Part shown: positions 1-8,965 of the stretch, one piece after another
How the letters are laid out: every line of letters starts with the position of its first letter
Numbering within the stretch: position 1 is the stretch's first letter
Assembly (NCBI RefSeq): GCF_001424705.1
Contig: NZ_LMRA01000045.1
Location: forward strand, 163,501-227,500
Reading direction: 5' to 3'
DNA length: 64,000 nt
DNA from: Methylobacterium sp. Leaf465
GTDB taxonomy: Bacteria; Pseudomonadota; Alphaproteobacteria; Rhizobiales; Beijerinckiaceae
Made by a program: the position numbers and the translations under genes
The notes under the pieces: model-generated
Database searches by the model: none
Seen by the model: only the letters and a program-made list of their open reading frames with translations
What the model was told of the DNA's origin: nothing

Positions 1-224
1 TTGCGCGTCTCGAAGGTGATGGCCGGGTGGCGTTCCGCTACTCGGACGCGGCTGGCAACCTCACCGTGGACGCCAATCGCAACGGCTCGCTGAATTCCAT
101 CGCGGGCATCTACTCCGAGAAACTCAACGTGCTCGGCCTGATGCCGCACCCGGAGAATTTCGTAGAGGATCTCGTCGGCGGGACCGACGGGCGCGGCCTG
201 TTCACGAGCTTGGCAGCGGCGTAG
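1..224 (+). CDS. purQ: Phosphoribosylformylglycinamidine synthase subunit PurQ, C-terminal fragment
   Basis: Glutaminase subunit of FGAM synthase in purine biosynthesis, cut by the left edge; about 73 codons remain, with the first full codon at position 3. The tail carries the PurQ signature: an FRY element, an NGS-N-IAGI stretch, and LGLMPHPE, whose His and Glu complete the class I amidotransferase Cys-His-Glu triad. The catalytic Cys lies outside the window. It reads rightward and converges on apt, with 135 bp between them. The family assignment is firm; completeness of the gene cannot be judged. Confidence 0.9.
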   Translation, partial: ARLEGDGRVAFRYSDAAGNLTVDANRNGSLNSIAGIYSEKLNVLGLMPHPENFVEDLVGGTDGRGLFTSLAAA

Positions 225-359
225 CCTCCGCTTGCCTTTTTCTTCTCCGGAGAGAGGCTGCCCGCCGACGGCTGACGCTGGGTCGAGGTGGGTGAGGGGT
301 CAGGATAGGTCCCGTACCCTCACCCACCTGCCCCGCGCGTGTCCCCGAAGGGGCGAAGG

Positions 360-905
360 TCAGTGGCCGTCGAATTCCATCAAGGTCCGGACCGGTACAT
401 CGAGGTCGCGCAGCTTCTGCGCGCCGCCGATTTCCGGCAGATCGATGACGAAGCAAGCTGCCACCACTTCGGCGCCGATCCGACGCAGCAGGTTCACCGC
501 GGCACAGGCCGTCCCCCCGGTGGCGATCAGGTCATCCACCAGAAGCACCCGGTCGCCCGGCTTGATGGCATCAACGTGGATTTCCATTTCGTCCGTGCCG
601 TACTCTAGGGCGTAGGCGATCGATACCGTCGTGTGCGGAAGCTTGCCCTTCTTGCGGATTGGAACGAAGCCGGACGAGAGCTGGTGTGCCACCGCGCCGC
701 CTAGAATGAATCCACGCGCCTCAATGCCTGCCACCTGATCGATGCGTCCCCCCGCGTACGGATGTACCAGCGCGTCGACCGCCCGGCGGAACGCGCGCGG
801 GTCGCTGAGAAGCGTGGTGATGTCGCGAAACACGATGCCGGGCTTCGGGTAATCCGGGATGGACCGGATCGAGTCCTTCAACGCGATGTGGCGGCGGGTT
901 TCCAT
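360..905 (-). CDS. apt: Adenine phosphoribosyltransferase
   Basis: Cytoplasmic purine salvage enzyme that converts adenine and PRPP to AMP and pyrophosphate. The 181-residue product has the usual length. It opens with an IPDYPKPGIVFRDITTLL segment typical of Apt and has the PRPP-binding loop VLLVDDLIATGGT near residues 120-132, plus the GIEARGF element. It lies 53 bp downstream of the inositol-monophosphatase-like gene on the same strand and may share its transcript. It converges with purQ. No odd feature was seen. Confidence 0.96.
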   Translation of the reverse strand: METRRHIALKDSIRSIPDYPKPGIVFRDITTLLSDPRAFRRAVDALVHPYAGGRIDQVAGIEARGFILGGAVAHQLSSGFVPIRKKGKLPHTTVSIAYALEYGTDEMEIHVDAIKPGDRVLLVDDLIATGGTACAAVNLLRRIGAEVVAACFVIDLPEIGGAQKLRDLDVPVRTLMEFDGH

Positions 906-958
906 GGGGGAGCCCTTGTCGAGGAGAGTGGAGGCGAGGAAGCGCGCGAGGGCGCCCC

Positions 959-1753
959 TCAGGCGTTGGCGCGGCGCAGGAGCTTCACGAGCTCACCGTG
1001 CAGAATCTCATTGCCGCAGGCGACCGAGCGGGCTGCCAGGGGCTCGGCACCCCCATCGGCGCTGGTGACGAAGCCGCCGGCCTCGCGCACAAGAATGATC
1101 CCCGCGGCGATATCCCAGGTTTGCAGATCGCGCTCCCAGTACAGGTCCGAGCGGCCGCAGGCGACGTAGGCGAGATCCAGGGCGGCGGAGCCAAAGCGGC
1201 GGGCGCCCCCGGTCACGGCCATCACGGCGGCGACTTCCCGCAGGAGCTTCGGATGATCGCCGCGGCCGAGATAGGGTGATCCGTAGGCGACCAGGGCATC
1301 GGCCATGTCGGTGCGCCCGGAGACGCGCAGGCGACGGTTGTTGAGATAGGCACCCTTGCCGCGCTCGGCCACGAACAGTTCATCCTTGGCCGGATCGTAG
1401 ATCACGCCGGCGACGATCTGTCCCTCACGCTCCAGCCCGACGGAAATCGCGAAGTGCGGGATGCCATGAAGAAAGTTCGTAGTTCCGTCGAGGGGGTCGA
1501 CGTGCCAGGTGTGGCTCTTGTCTGCGCCCTCGACGTTGCCGGATTCTTCCAAGATGAGCCCATAGCCCGGACGTGCCTTCATCAGGGCATCCTTCAAGAC
1601 TTCCTCGGCCTTGCGGTCGGCCGCTGAGACGAAGTTTCCGGGGCCTTTGCGAGAGACCTGTAAATTTTCGATCTCGCCATAGTCGCGCTTGAGACCGCGG
1701 GCCGCCTTGCGCACGGCGTCGACCATGACGGTCATGAGAGGTGAGCTGATCAT
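959..1753 (-). CDS. Inositol monophosphatase family protein (SuhB-like)
   Basis: Mg-dependent phosphatase of the inositol monophosphatase/FBPase fold, 264 residues, the normal family length. Visible metal-binding motifs are the Glu pair in LILEES near residue 70, WHVDPLDGTTNF at 83-94, and WDIAAG near 213. SuhB members act on inositol-1-phosphate and in enterics also influence RNA processing; the true substrate here is not shown by sequence. It precedes apt on the same strand. An internal ATG six codons in is a possible alternative start. Confidence 0.92.
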   Translation of the reverse strand: MISSPLMTVMVDAVRKAARGLKRDYGEIENLQVSRKGPGNFVSAADRKAEEVLKDALMKARPGYGLILEESGNVEGADKSHTWHVDPLDGTTNFLHGIPHFAISVGLEREGQIVAGVIYDPAKDELFVAERGKGAYLNNRRLRVSGRTDMADALVAYGSPYLGRGDHPKLLREVAAVMAVTGGARRFGSAALDLAYVACGRSDLYWERDLQTWDIAAGIILVREAGGFVTSADGGAEPLAARSVACGNEILHGELVKLLRRANA

Positions 1754-1872
1754 CGATCTTCAGGTCCAGGCCGATTCAAAGAACGTCGATTCACGTAACA
1801 TTCGGCGCGGCCATAGCACGTTTGCGCGCCGGCTCACCCCTATCGAAAGCGGGTCTGCCCCACGGGACGCAG

Positions 1873-2898
1873 CTAATTGACCTTCGCGCGATCCGCGGCC
1901 AGCGCTTCGGCGCGCTGTCGCTCGGCTGGCTCCAGGCCCTTCAGGTTCTCATCGAGCCAGCCGTCGGACAAACCCTGTGCGGATGCCGCGAGATTCCAGG
2001 CTGCCGCCTCGACCAGATTCTTCTGAACGCCGCGCCCGACCACGAACAGCCGCGCGATCCGGTTCTGCGCGATGGCATTGCCGCGGGCAGCGGCATGCTG
2101 GAAGTAGCGCGCCGCACGGGTCTCGTCCTTCGGGAGGCCCGTCCCGTTGAATAGAAGGATGGCGAATTCGACCTCGCCGGCCAGATCACCGTTATCCGCC
2201 GCACGCCGAAACCATTCGGCGGCCTGGGTTGGATCCTTCTGCACACCGCGCCCCTGCAGGTAGAGGACGCCGAGATCGTGCTGGGCCGCGCCGATCTCCC
2301 CGTCCGCCGCCCTGCGGAACAGGGTGGCGGCCCGGGCCTGATCCGGCTCGGAGCCCGTCCCGAGGAGAATCAAGGCGAGATTGTAGGCTGCCGTCGTGTC
2401 ACCGTTCCCGGCGGCCTTCTCGAGCCATTGTCGGCCGGCCTTCATGTCCTTGGCGCCGCCCCGCCCGTCGATCGACATCAGGCCCAGCGACGCCATTGCG
2501 TGCACGTCGCCCTGGGCCGCCGCGAGTCGGTACCACTCCGCCGCCTTGACCGGATCCTGCTTAATGCCGAGGCCCTGATTGTAAAGCTCACCCAGCAGCG
2601 TCATCGCCGCCGCATCCTTCGGGTCAGCCGCGATCCGCTTCGTCGCCTCACGAAACGCGGTGGTGTATTGCCCGCGCTGGTAGGCGCCAAAGGCTGTATC
2701 GGCTGCCTTGTCGCTGGGCTTCGCCGTGAAGGGGACCGCCCGCATGGCATTGGGCGAATAGGGAGTCGGCAATTCCTTTAGCGGGGCGGAAAAGACCTCG
2801 CGTGTCGCAGGCTTGGCCGCTTCCGACGACAGAGACGACGCGGCCCGGACCTCGGACAGGCCGAGCATCAGAGCCAACAGGCTGAACGCCACCCTCAC
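1873..2898 (-). CDS. Secreted Sel1-repeat (TPR-like) protein
   Basis: 341-residue exported protein built mainly of about six Sel1-like repeats (roughly residues 85-310), recognisable by G-LY--G-G---D---A--W---AA spacing. Such solenoids usually act as protein-interaction scaffolds in the envelope; the partner is unknown. The start is the GTG at 2898, which overlaps the stop of the ThiE-like gene as GTGA and gives an N-terminal signal peptide with a hydrophobic core and an AVRAAS-like cleavage region. A longer upstream frame is possible but is Arg-rich and overlaps thiE. The overlap implies translational coupling. Confidence 0.85.
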   Translation of the reverse strand: MRVAFSLLALMLGLSEVRAASSLSSEAAKPATREVFSAPLKELPTPYSPNAMRAVPFTAKPSDKAADTAFGAYQRGQYTTAFREATKRIAADPKDAAAMTLLGELYNQGLGIKQDPVKAAEWYRLAAAQGDVHAMASLGLMSIDGRGGAKDMKAGRQWLEKAAGNGDTTAAYNLALILLGTGSEPDQARAATLFRRAADGEIGAAQHDLGVLYLQGRGVQKDPTQAAEWFRRAADNGDLAGEVEFAILLFNGTGLPKDETRAARYFQHAAARGNAIAQNRIARLFVVGRGVQKNLVEAAAWNLAASAQGLSDGWLDENLKGLEPAERQRAEALAADRAKVN

Positions 2899-3557
2899 GC
2901 GGCCGTCTCCCCGGCGGCGGCAACCCGTGCTTGGATTCCGGCTACGTCGGCGTGCTCGCCGATCCAGAGGCCACTCTCCAGGCCGAGGAACTCCACGCCG
3001 GTCGCCAGAAGTGGATTGATCTGGTCGACAGCGTCTGCAACGGCGATGCAGGGCGTCTCGAAGATCTCGGTCCACCAACCGGCCCGTTCCAGGACCGTCT
3101 CGGAGTCGGGAGACATCCCATCCGGGTAGAGGCCACCGAACATGACGTAGTCGACGCCGGCCTCGCCGGCCTCCATCGCGGCGTGCTTCTGCTCGTGACC
3201 GCCGGCCCCCAGGATTCGTCCGTCGGCCAAGCGCTCGCGCAGGTCGCGCAGGTCGCCATCCCGAGCCTTGTCGAGGTGAACACCATCGGCACCGCCGCGG
3301 GCGGAGACGCTGACGAGGTCGCCGTCGAAATGCGCGCAGGCGACGACCACGGCCGCGCCGGCCTCGTGCGCGGCCGGGGCCAGGCGCTTGACCAGATTGA
3401 CCAGGCTGCGCTCGTCGACCGGGGCCAGTCTTAGGATGACGGCCGCGACGTCGCCGGCCGCACAGGCGGCCGTGATCGCCGCGCCGAGCGCGTCGGCATC
3501 ACCGGCCTCGACCCGGTGGGGGCTGAGCAGGGCGAGGCGGGTGCGGGGTTCCGACAT
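2895..3557 (-). CDS. Thiamine phosphate synthase (ThiE/TenI) family protein
   Basis: 220-residue TIM-barrel protein related to ThiE, which joins HMP-pyrophosphate and thiazole phosphate. The strand-5 element GADGVHL and a later VDYVMFGGLYPDG segment fit the ThiE/TenI fold. The canonical substrate loop (VHLGQ-D--P and GP-F-T-TK) is not well kept, so it may be a divergent TenI-like member, not the working synthase. It is 20 bp downstream of fba on the same strand and overlaps the Sel1 gene by 4 bp. No other thiamine gene is in the window. Confidence 0.75.
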   Translation of the reverse strand: MSEPRTRLALLSPHRVEAGDADALGAAITAACAAGDVAAVILRLAPVDERSLVNLVKRLAPAAHEAGAAVVVACAHFDGDLVSVSARGGADGVHLDKARDGDLRDLRERLADGRILGAGGHEQKHAAMEAGEAGVDYVMFGGLYPDGMSPDSETVLERAGWWTEIFETPCIAVADAVDQINPLLATGVEFLGLESGLWIGEHADVAGIQARVAAAGETAA

Positions 3558-3576
3558 ACAGGGTCCTTCCGGCGCC

Positions 3577-4650
3577 TCAGCTCAATGCGCCGATCTTCGG
3601 ATCGAGGGAGCCGTTGGCATAACGCTTGGCCATGGTGGCCACGGAAACCGGGCGAATCTTGGAACCCTGGCCGGCGGTACCGAACTCCTCGAAGCGCTGC
3701 CTGCACAGTTTGGTCATCGCCTCCATGGCAGGCTTCAAGTACTTACGCGGATCGAACTCTGCCTTGTTCTCGGCCAGAATCTTCCGAATCTGGCCCGTCA
3801 TCGCCATCCGGTTGTCCGTGTCGATGTTGATCTTGCGAACGCCATGCTTGATGCCGCGCTGGATCTCCTCGACCGGCACGCCCCAGGTCGGCTTCATCTC
3901 GCCGCCATACTGGTTGATGATGTCCTGAAGGTCCTGCGGCACAGATGAGGATCCATGCATCACGAGGTGGGTCGTGGGCAGGCGGCGGTAGATCTCCTCG
4001 ATGACGTTCATCGCCAGGACGTCGCCGTCGGGCTTGCGGGTAAACTTGTAGGCGCCGTGCGAGGTGCCCATGGCGACCGCGAGCGCGTCGACTTTGGTGG
4101 CCTCCACGAACTTCACGGCCTCGTCGGGATCGGTGAGGAGTTGGTCGTGGCTGAGCACGCCCTCGGCGCCGTGGCCGTCCTCGGCCTCGCCCTGGCCGCT
4201 TTCCAGGGAGCCGAGCACGCCGAGCTCGCCCTCGACCGAGACGCCGGCCCAGTGGGCCATCTTGGTGACGTTGCGGGTGATCTCGACATTGTAGTTGTAG
4301 TCGGCCGGGGTCTTGCCGTCGGCCTTCAGCGACCCGTCCATCATCACCGAGGTGAAGCCGTACTGGATCGCCGTGGCGCAGGTGGCCTCGTCGCTGCCGT
4401 GGTCGAGGTGCATGCAGACGGGAATATGGGGATAAATCTCCACGAGGCCGTCGATAAGCTTGGCCAGCACGATGTCGTTGGCATAGGCGCGCGCGCCCTT
4501 GCTCGCCTGCAGGATTACCGGGGAGTCGGTCGCATCCGCCGCCGCCATGATGGCGAGGCCCTGCTCCATGTTGTTGAGATTAAACGCCGGCACGCCGTAT
4601 TCATGCTCGGCGGCATGGTCCAGGAGTTGCCTCAGGGTGATGCGGGCCAT
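3577..4650 (-). CDS. fba: Class II fructose-bisphosphate aldolase
   Basis: Zn-dependent aldolase that interconverts fructose-1,6-bisphosphate with DHAP and glyceraldehyde-3-phosphate. It has 357 residues, the size of the Calvin-cycle-type (CbbA-like) subgroup. Motifs include HLDHGSDEAT (catalytic and metal region), GELGVLGSLE, AMGTSHGAYK, MHGSSSVP and INIDTDNR. The start ATG at 4650 has a GGAG Shine-Dalgarno about 8 bases upstream; the frame is open further upstream, but that part is not conserved-looking. It sits in a leftward gap-pgk-fba series. Confidence 0.96.
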   Translation of the reverse strand: MARITLRQLLDHAAEHEYGVPAFNLNNMEQGLAIMAAADATDSPVILQASKGARAYANDIVLAKLIDGLVEIYPHIPVCMHLDHGSDEATCATAIQYGFTSVMMDGSLKADGKTPADYNYNVEITRNVTKMAHWAGVSVEGELGVLGSLESGQGEAEDGHGAEGVLSHDQLLTDPDEAVKFVEATKVDALAVAMGTSHGAYKFTRKPDGDVLAMNVIEEIYRRLPTTHLVMHGSSSVPQDLQDIINQYGGEMKPTWGVPVEEIQRGIKHGVRKINIDTDNRMAMTGQIRKILAENKAEFDPRKYLKPAMEAMTKLCRQRFEEFGTAGQGSKIRPVSVATMAKRYANGSLDPKIGALS

Positions 4651-4843
4651 GGGTTTCTCCTCAGATACGATCGCCGCCGAGGCGATCCGCCAATCGTCGC
4701 GCCAGAAAACGCGAGCCTTCCAAATTCGTTCGTCATTTCGGACCTTTGCGGATCCGTTGCAACTCTCGCAGGACAGCATTCCGGTGACGCCGCGTTGCGT
4801 GACGGAGACTGTCATCCCGCAAAAGACCGCGTCGCGGATGCGA

Positions 4844-6046
4844 TCAGCCCTTGGCCCGCAGGGCCTCGACACCGGGCAGTTCCTTGCCCTCGAGCCACTC
4901 GAGGAAGGCGCCGCCCGCGGTAGAAACGTAGGAGAAGGTCTCGCCCACGCCCGCATGGTTGAGCGCCGCGACCGTGTCGCCGCCGCCGGCCACCGAGACG
5001 AGTTTGCCGGCCTGGGTCCGCTCGGCCGCGTGCCGGGCGGTCGCTACGGTGGCGGCATCGAACGGGGTCAGCTCGAAGGCCCCCAGCGGGCCGTTCCAGA
5101 CCAGGGTGGCAGCCTCGTCGATGGCCGCGTTGATCTCAGCCACTGAGGCGGGACCGGCATCGAGGATCATGCCGGTCTCCGGCACGGCGTCGACTGGGAC
5201 CGTCTCGTGCGCAGCGTTGGCCTTGAACTCGGAGGCCGAGACCGCGTCGACCGGCAGGATGATCCGGCACTTGGCCGCCTTGGCCGCCTCGACGATGCGC
5301 AGGGCGGTGTCGGCGAGATCCTTCTCGCAAAGCGACTTGCCGACTGCCTTACCCTGCGCGTGCAAGAAGGTGTTGGCCATACCGCCGCCGATAACGAGCA
5401 TGTCGACTTTCGCCACGAGGTTCTGGAGAAGGTCGATCTTGGAGGAGACCTTGGCACCGCCGACGAGGGCGATGACCGGGCGGGTCGGGGCTTCGAGCCC
5501 CTTGGTCAGAGCGTCGAGCTCCGCCTGCATCAGGCGACCCGCATAGGCCGGCAGCAGGTGGGCCAAGCCCTCAGTGGAGGCGTGTGCGCGATGCGCGGCC
5601 GAGAAGGCCTCGTTGACGTAGAGGTCGCCATTGGTAGCGAGCTGCTCGGCGAAGGCCCGGTCGTTCTGTTCCTCTCCGGCATGGAAGCGGGTGTTTTCGA
5701 GGAGGGCGACGTCCCCGTCCTGCAGGCGCGCGACTGCGTCCGCCGCCGCCGAGCCCACGCAATCCTCCGCGAAGGCGACGGGACGGCCGAGCTTTCGGCT
5801 CAAGGTTTCGACTACGGGCTTCAGCGATTCTGTGGCGACGGGCTTGCCCTTCGGGCGTCCGAAATGGGCCAGCAGCACGACGCGGCCGCCCTTGCCGGCG
5901 ATCTCGTTGATGGTCGGCACGATCCGCTCGATGCGGGTGGCGTCGGTGACACGCCCACCCTCCATCGGCACGTTCAGGTCCACGCGCAGGAGCACGCGCT
6001 TGCCCTGGAGCGGGCCGGCATCGTCGAGGGTGCGAAAAGCGGTCAT
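4844..6046 (-). CDS. pgk: Phosphoglycerate kinase
   Basis: Transfers phosphate between 1,3-bisphosphoglycerate and ADP in glycolysis and gluconeogenesis. The 400-residue length is typical. The N-terminal domain has RVLLRVDLNVP, HFGRPKGK and ENTRFHAGEE; the C-terminal nucleotide domain has VGGAKVSSKI, VIGGGMANTFL, VWNGPLGAFE and GGGDTVAAL near residue 358. It lies between gap and fba on the same strand, with 193 bp of leader before fba and one small membrane-protein gene between it and gap. Confidence 0.97.
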   Translation of the reverse strand: MTAFRTLDDAGPLQGKRVLLRVDLNVPMEGGRVTDATRIERIVPTINEIAGKGGRVVLLAHFGRPKGKPVATESLKPVVETLSRKLGRPVAFAEDCVGSAAADAVARLQDGDVALLENTRFHAGEEQNDRAFAEQLATNGDLYVNEAFSAAHRAHASTEGLAHLLPAYAGRLMQAELDALTKGLEAPTRPVIALVGGAKVSSKIDLLQNLVAKVDMLVIGGGMANTFLHAQGKAVGKSLCEKDLADTALRIVEAAKAAKCRIILPVDAVSASEFKANAAHETVPVDAVPETGMILDAGPASVAEINAAIDEAATLVWNGPLGAFELTPFDAATVATARHAAERTQAGKLVSVAGGGDTVAALNHAGVGETFSYVSTAGGAFLEWLEGKELPGVEALRAKG

Positions 6047-6081
6047 CGGGGCCTTGACATTAGACGGGCGGGACGGGGCGA

Positions 6082-6558
6082 TCAGCGCGGGGGCAGCATT
6101 GCATCCAGGTGGAAGCGCTGAGCCGCGAGGGTCAGCGCGACCGTGAGAACGGCGGTGATGATGGCGGTGAGCACGAGTGCGCCGGAGCCGGGCAGGCCGC
6201 GTGTGCGGTCCGCGATGGCACGGACCTCGCTTCGCAGAGCGGAGAGATCACTTTGGCGGGCCGCCTCGTTCATGCGGCCGGCGGCGCCCTCGACCTTCTC
6301 CTCCACGCGCGACAGCAACGCCTCGGAGCGGGCGTACTTGTCCTCGATCCGTGAGCACTTGTCCTCGATCCGGGCGAGCTGATCGCTCCCCGGAGTACTG
6401 CCGAACGACGGCAGGGGCTCCGCCTTCCCGACCACCACGGAGGGTGCGGTGGTCGGAGCGGCCGGGATTGCCGCCGGCGCGGACGCCGGGGGCGGGAGCG
6501 CTGAGGTGCCTGGAATGAAGCCGCGTTCGGAGGGGGAGGTCTCTATCATGTCAAGCAC
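6082..6558 (-). CDS. Small coiled-coil protein with C-terminal membrane anchor
   Basis: 158-residue protein of unknown function between gap and pgk, same strand. The layout is a Pro/Ala-rich N-terminus (about 1-55), a charged coiled coil (about 60-125) and a hydrophobic C-terminal segment (about 127-147), as in a tail-anchored protein. Two consecutive heptads share RIEDK; the underlying DNA repeats 16 bases exactly with a 21-bp period (6336-6351 and 6357-6372). ATGs at 6558 and 6549 are both possible starts. No family was recognised. Confidence 0.7.
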   Translation of the reverse strand: MLDMIETSPSERGFIPGTSALPPPASAPAAIPAAPTTAPSVVVGKAEPLPSFGSTPGSDQLARIEDKCSRIEDKYARSEALLSRVEEKVEGAAGRMNEAARQSDLSALRSEVRAIADRTRGLPGSGALVLTAIITAVLTVALTLAAQRFHLDAMLPPR

Positions 6559-6619
6559 ACCATGCTGGTCTCGCTTCGTCCTCGGGAACGTTCGATCCGT
6601 CAGGATACGGCGATGCGGC

Positions 6620-7627
6620 TCAGAGAAGCTTGCCCATGGCCACGGCCGTGTCGGCCATCCGGTTCGAGAAGCCCCATTCGTTGTCGTACCAGGACAGGAT
6701 GCGCACGAAGGTGCCGTCCATGACCTTGGTCTGATCGAGGTGGAAGGTCGACGAGTGAGGATCGTGATTGAAATCGATCGAGACGTTTGGCTGGTCGGTG
6801 TAGGCCAGCACGCCCTTCAGCGGGCCGTCCGCAGCGGCTCGGATCGCAGTGTTGATCTCTTCGACCGTGGTCTGGCGCTTTGCGGTGAACACGAGGTCGA
6901 CGGCCGAGACGTTCGGGGTCGGCACGCGGATCGAGGTGCCGTCGAGCTTGCCCTTGAGTTCCGGCAGCACGAGGCCGACAGCCTTCGCGGCGCCGGTCGA
7001 GGTCGGGATCATCGAGAGCGCCGCGGCACGGGCCCGATAGAGGTCCTTGTGCATCTGATCCAGCGACGGCTGGTCGTTCGTATACGAGTGGATCGTCGTC
7101 ATGAAGCCGCGCTCGATCCCGACGAGATCATTGAGCACCTTGGCCACCGGGACGAGACAGTTGGTGGTGCAGGACGCATTCGAGATGACGAGATGGTCGG
7201 CGGTCAGCTTGTCGTGGTTGACGCCGTAGACCACGGTCAGGTCGGCGCCGTCGGCGGGCGCCGAGACGATAACGCGCTTGGCTCCGGCATCGAGGTGCGC
7301 CTTTGCCTTGTCCTTCGAGGTGAAGATGCCCGTGCACTCGAGGGCGATATCGACGCCGAGCTCACGGTGTGGCAGCTCGGCCGGGTTACGCACGGCCGTG
7401 ACCTTGATGCGTTTGCCGTCGACGACGATGAAGTCGCCGTCGACCTCGACCTTGGCGGTGAACCGGCCGTGAATCGAATCGAAGCGAAGCAGGTGGGCAT
7501 TGGTCTCGACGGGGCCGAGATCGTTGATCGCCACCACCTCGATGTCCTGGCGGCCGGCCTCATGGATGGCGCGCAGAACGTTGCGGCCGATGCGTCCGAA
7601 CCCGTTGATGGCAACCTTCACCGACAC
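6620..7627 (-). CDS. gap: Type I glyceraldehyde-3-phosphate dehydrogenase
   Basis: Oxidises glyceraldehyde-3-phosphate with NAD(P) and phosphate to 1,3-bisphosphoglycerate. The product is 335 residues if translation starts at the GTG at 7627, which has AAGGA about 9 bases upstream. An ATG 18 bases further up would add MGRTHA and is less likely. The N-terminus is the Rossmann motif INGFGRIGRN; the active site is SNASCTTNC with Cys153; SWYDNEWGFSNRM closes the protein. It is first in the leftward gap-pgk-fba block. Confidence 0.95.
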   Translation of the reverse strand: MSVKVAINGFGRIGRNVLRAIHEAGRQDIEVVAINDLGPVETNAHLLRFDSIHGRFTAKVEVDGDFIVVDGKRIKVTAVRNPAELPHRELGVDIALECTGIFTSKDKAKAHLDAGAKRVIVSAPADGADLTVVYGVNHDKLTADHLVISNASCTTNCLVPVAKVLNDLVGIERGFMTTIHSYTNDQPSLDQMHKDLYRARAAALSMIPTSTGAAKAVGLVLPELKGKLDGTSIRVPTPNVSAVDLVFTAKRQTTVEEINTAIRAAADGPLKGVLAYTDQPNVSIDFNHDPHSSTFHLDQTKVMDGTFVRILSWYDNEWGFSNRMADTAVAMGKLL

Positions 7628-8052
7628 GGCGTGAGTCCTTCCCATAATCGGGCGCCGGCCACGCAGCACCCTCCAGCCATTTGATCGTCGCGGCTCGCCC
7701 GAACGGCAGGCCTCGATCCGTCGCCCGCTCTGTGCGAGTCCCGATTGAACGACAGATGAACTGCCGCGCAGGCTCGGGCGCGCGATCGCAGCCGAAGACC
7801 GAGGTAGCGCGCGGCAAGACGAACCCAGGGTGGCTGACAGGTCCCTGCCCTCTCGCCTGAGTGCGTCGCGTGCTGCCGTATAGCCGGTCTGCGAGCGGCC
7901 GGTCTCTAACATGGTGACAAATCGAGGCAAAGGTTACATGGCGCGGCGCAGGGGGTGGATAACCGTTTCCCGGTGGATACCGTACAGGTGTCCGGGCATG
8001 GCGCGAACGACTTCGTCCGATAGCAGCAGGTAGAAGAGAAGGGCATTCCTCC
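7628..8052. promoter_or_regulatory. Divergent intergenic region between gap and the DUF4164 gene
   Basis: 425 bp without a supportable gene between divergent starts, so promoters for both directions should lie here. An AT-richer patch around 7905-7945 contains two ACATGG words on the same strand about 30 bp apart. No clear -10/-35 pair, terminator or riboswitch could be picked by eye. Confidence 0.4.
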
Positions 8053-8334
8053 GTGAGCCAGACCATCGATCTGGCGCTGCAGCGTCTTGAAGCCGTGCTC
8101 TCACGGCTGGAGGGCGCGGTCGCGCAACGTTTCGAGGCCGAGCGTGACCCCAGCGACCTGGAAACCGAGCTCGCGATCATGGGCGAGGACCGGGCGAGGC
8201 TCGCCGCCGAACTCGATGCGGCCAGCGCGCGCCTCGCGGAGGTCGAGGCGACTTCGGCCGATGTCGACCATCGCCTCGGACGAGCGATCGACGCCGTCGA
8301 GGGCATGCTGACACCGGCCCGCGCCCTCCGCTAA
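8053..8334 (+). CDS. DUF4164-type small coiled-coil protein
   Basis: 93-residue, highly charged, all-helical protein with GTG start at 8053 and an AGAAGGG stretch upstream as a plausible ribosome site. Heptad-like Leu/Ala spacing runs through almost the whole chain (about 5-80). Such proteins regularly sit just before zapA in Hyphomicrobiales, which suggests a link to the division ring, but no function is established. It is 36 bp from zapA and likely cotranscribed. Confidence 0.8.
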   Translation: MSQTIDLALQRLEAVLSRLEGAVAQRFEAERDPSDLETELAIMGEDRARLAAELDAASARLAEVEATSADVDHRLGRAIDAVEGMLTPARALR

Positions 8335-8370
8335 GTTTGAAATCGCAACGCTCCAGTGACCCGACGCCCG

Positions 8371-8730
8371 ATGCCCCAGATCAACGTCACCATCGACAGC
8401 AAGAATTACCGGATGGCGTGTGCCGACGGCGAGGAGGCGCACCTGACCGCCCTCGCGGAAGGGCTCGATGGACGGATCAGCGAAATGCGCCGGACCTTCG
8501 GCGAGATCGGCGACATGCGACTGCACGTGATGGCAGCCTTGATGCAGGCAGATGAATTGCACGAGGTACAGGGACGTCTCGCCGCGCTGGAGCAGGAAGC
8601 CGCCGCTCTCAGGGAGACAGTGGAATCGGCCGAAGCGGTCCGGGCGGCCGAGGAAGAGCGGCTTGCCGAGGAGCTCGTCCGCTGTGCCGAGCGGGTCGAG
8701 CGCCTAGCGCACGTCATTTCGGCCGGCTAA
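8371..8730 (+). CDS. zapA: Cell division protein ZapA
   Basis: Small cytoplasmic FtsZ-associated protein that cross-links FtsZ filaments. The start is taken at ATG 8371 because MPQINVTIDSKNYRMAC matches the conserved beta-hairpin start of ZapA; a GTG five codons upstream is less likely. The 119-residue product has the N-terminal ZapA head (about 1-60) and a C-terminal coiled coil (about 60-115). It is followed by a probable 6S RNA and a 5-formyl-THF cyclo-ligase gene, the classic zapA-ssrS-fau order. Confidence 0.93.
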   Translation: MPQINVTIDSKNYRMACADGEEAHLTALAEGLDGRISEMRRTFGEIGDMRLHVMAALMQADELHEVQGRLAALEQEAAALRETVESAEAVRAAEEERLAEELVRCAERVERLAHVISAG

Positions 8731-8834
8731 CGATCTCGAGCGCCGGAATGTTGGGCGGCGGCTCGTCTCAGCGCCGATCTCGCCCATGAATTCTGCGAGT
8801 CGAACCAGCGCCCCCCCTGGCGCGGGCCGCAGGC

Positions 8835-8965
8835 CGACGCTACATGGGCAAGGCGGGGCTGCCGGGTCCGTCAGGAGAACTTTTCCCCGGGGCCTTATCG
8901 ACTCCCCAGGGAGCTGTCCCTGGCCTTGTCCCTGGACTTGGCCAACACGGCGCCCACCTACATTG
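8835..8965 (+). ncRNA. ssrS: Probable 6S RNA (ssrS), ends approximate
   Basis: The non-coding gap between zapA and the 5-formyl-THF cyclo-ligase gene is where 6S RNA, the RNA-polymerase-binding regulator, lies in many proteobacteria. By eye, TACATGGGC at 8841-8849 pairs with GCCCACCTA at 8952-8960 as a closing stem with a small internal loop. CCAGGGA-GCTG-TCCCTGG near 8905-8923 forms an apical hairpin, and the sequence between leaves a large open middle. This matches the 6S shape, but no covariance model was run; the ends may be off by 30 bases. Confidence 0.6.

Noticed and set aside
7628..8306. Minus-strand Ser/Arg-rich frame upstream of gap.
   Set aside because: It runs antisense to the DUF4164 gene and across the divergent promoter region, and has no motif or ribosome site.
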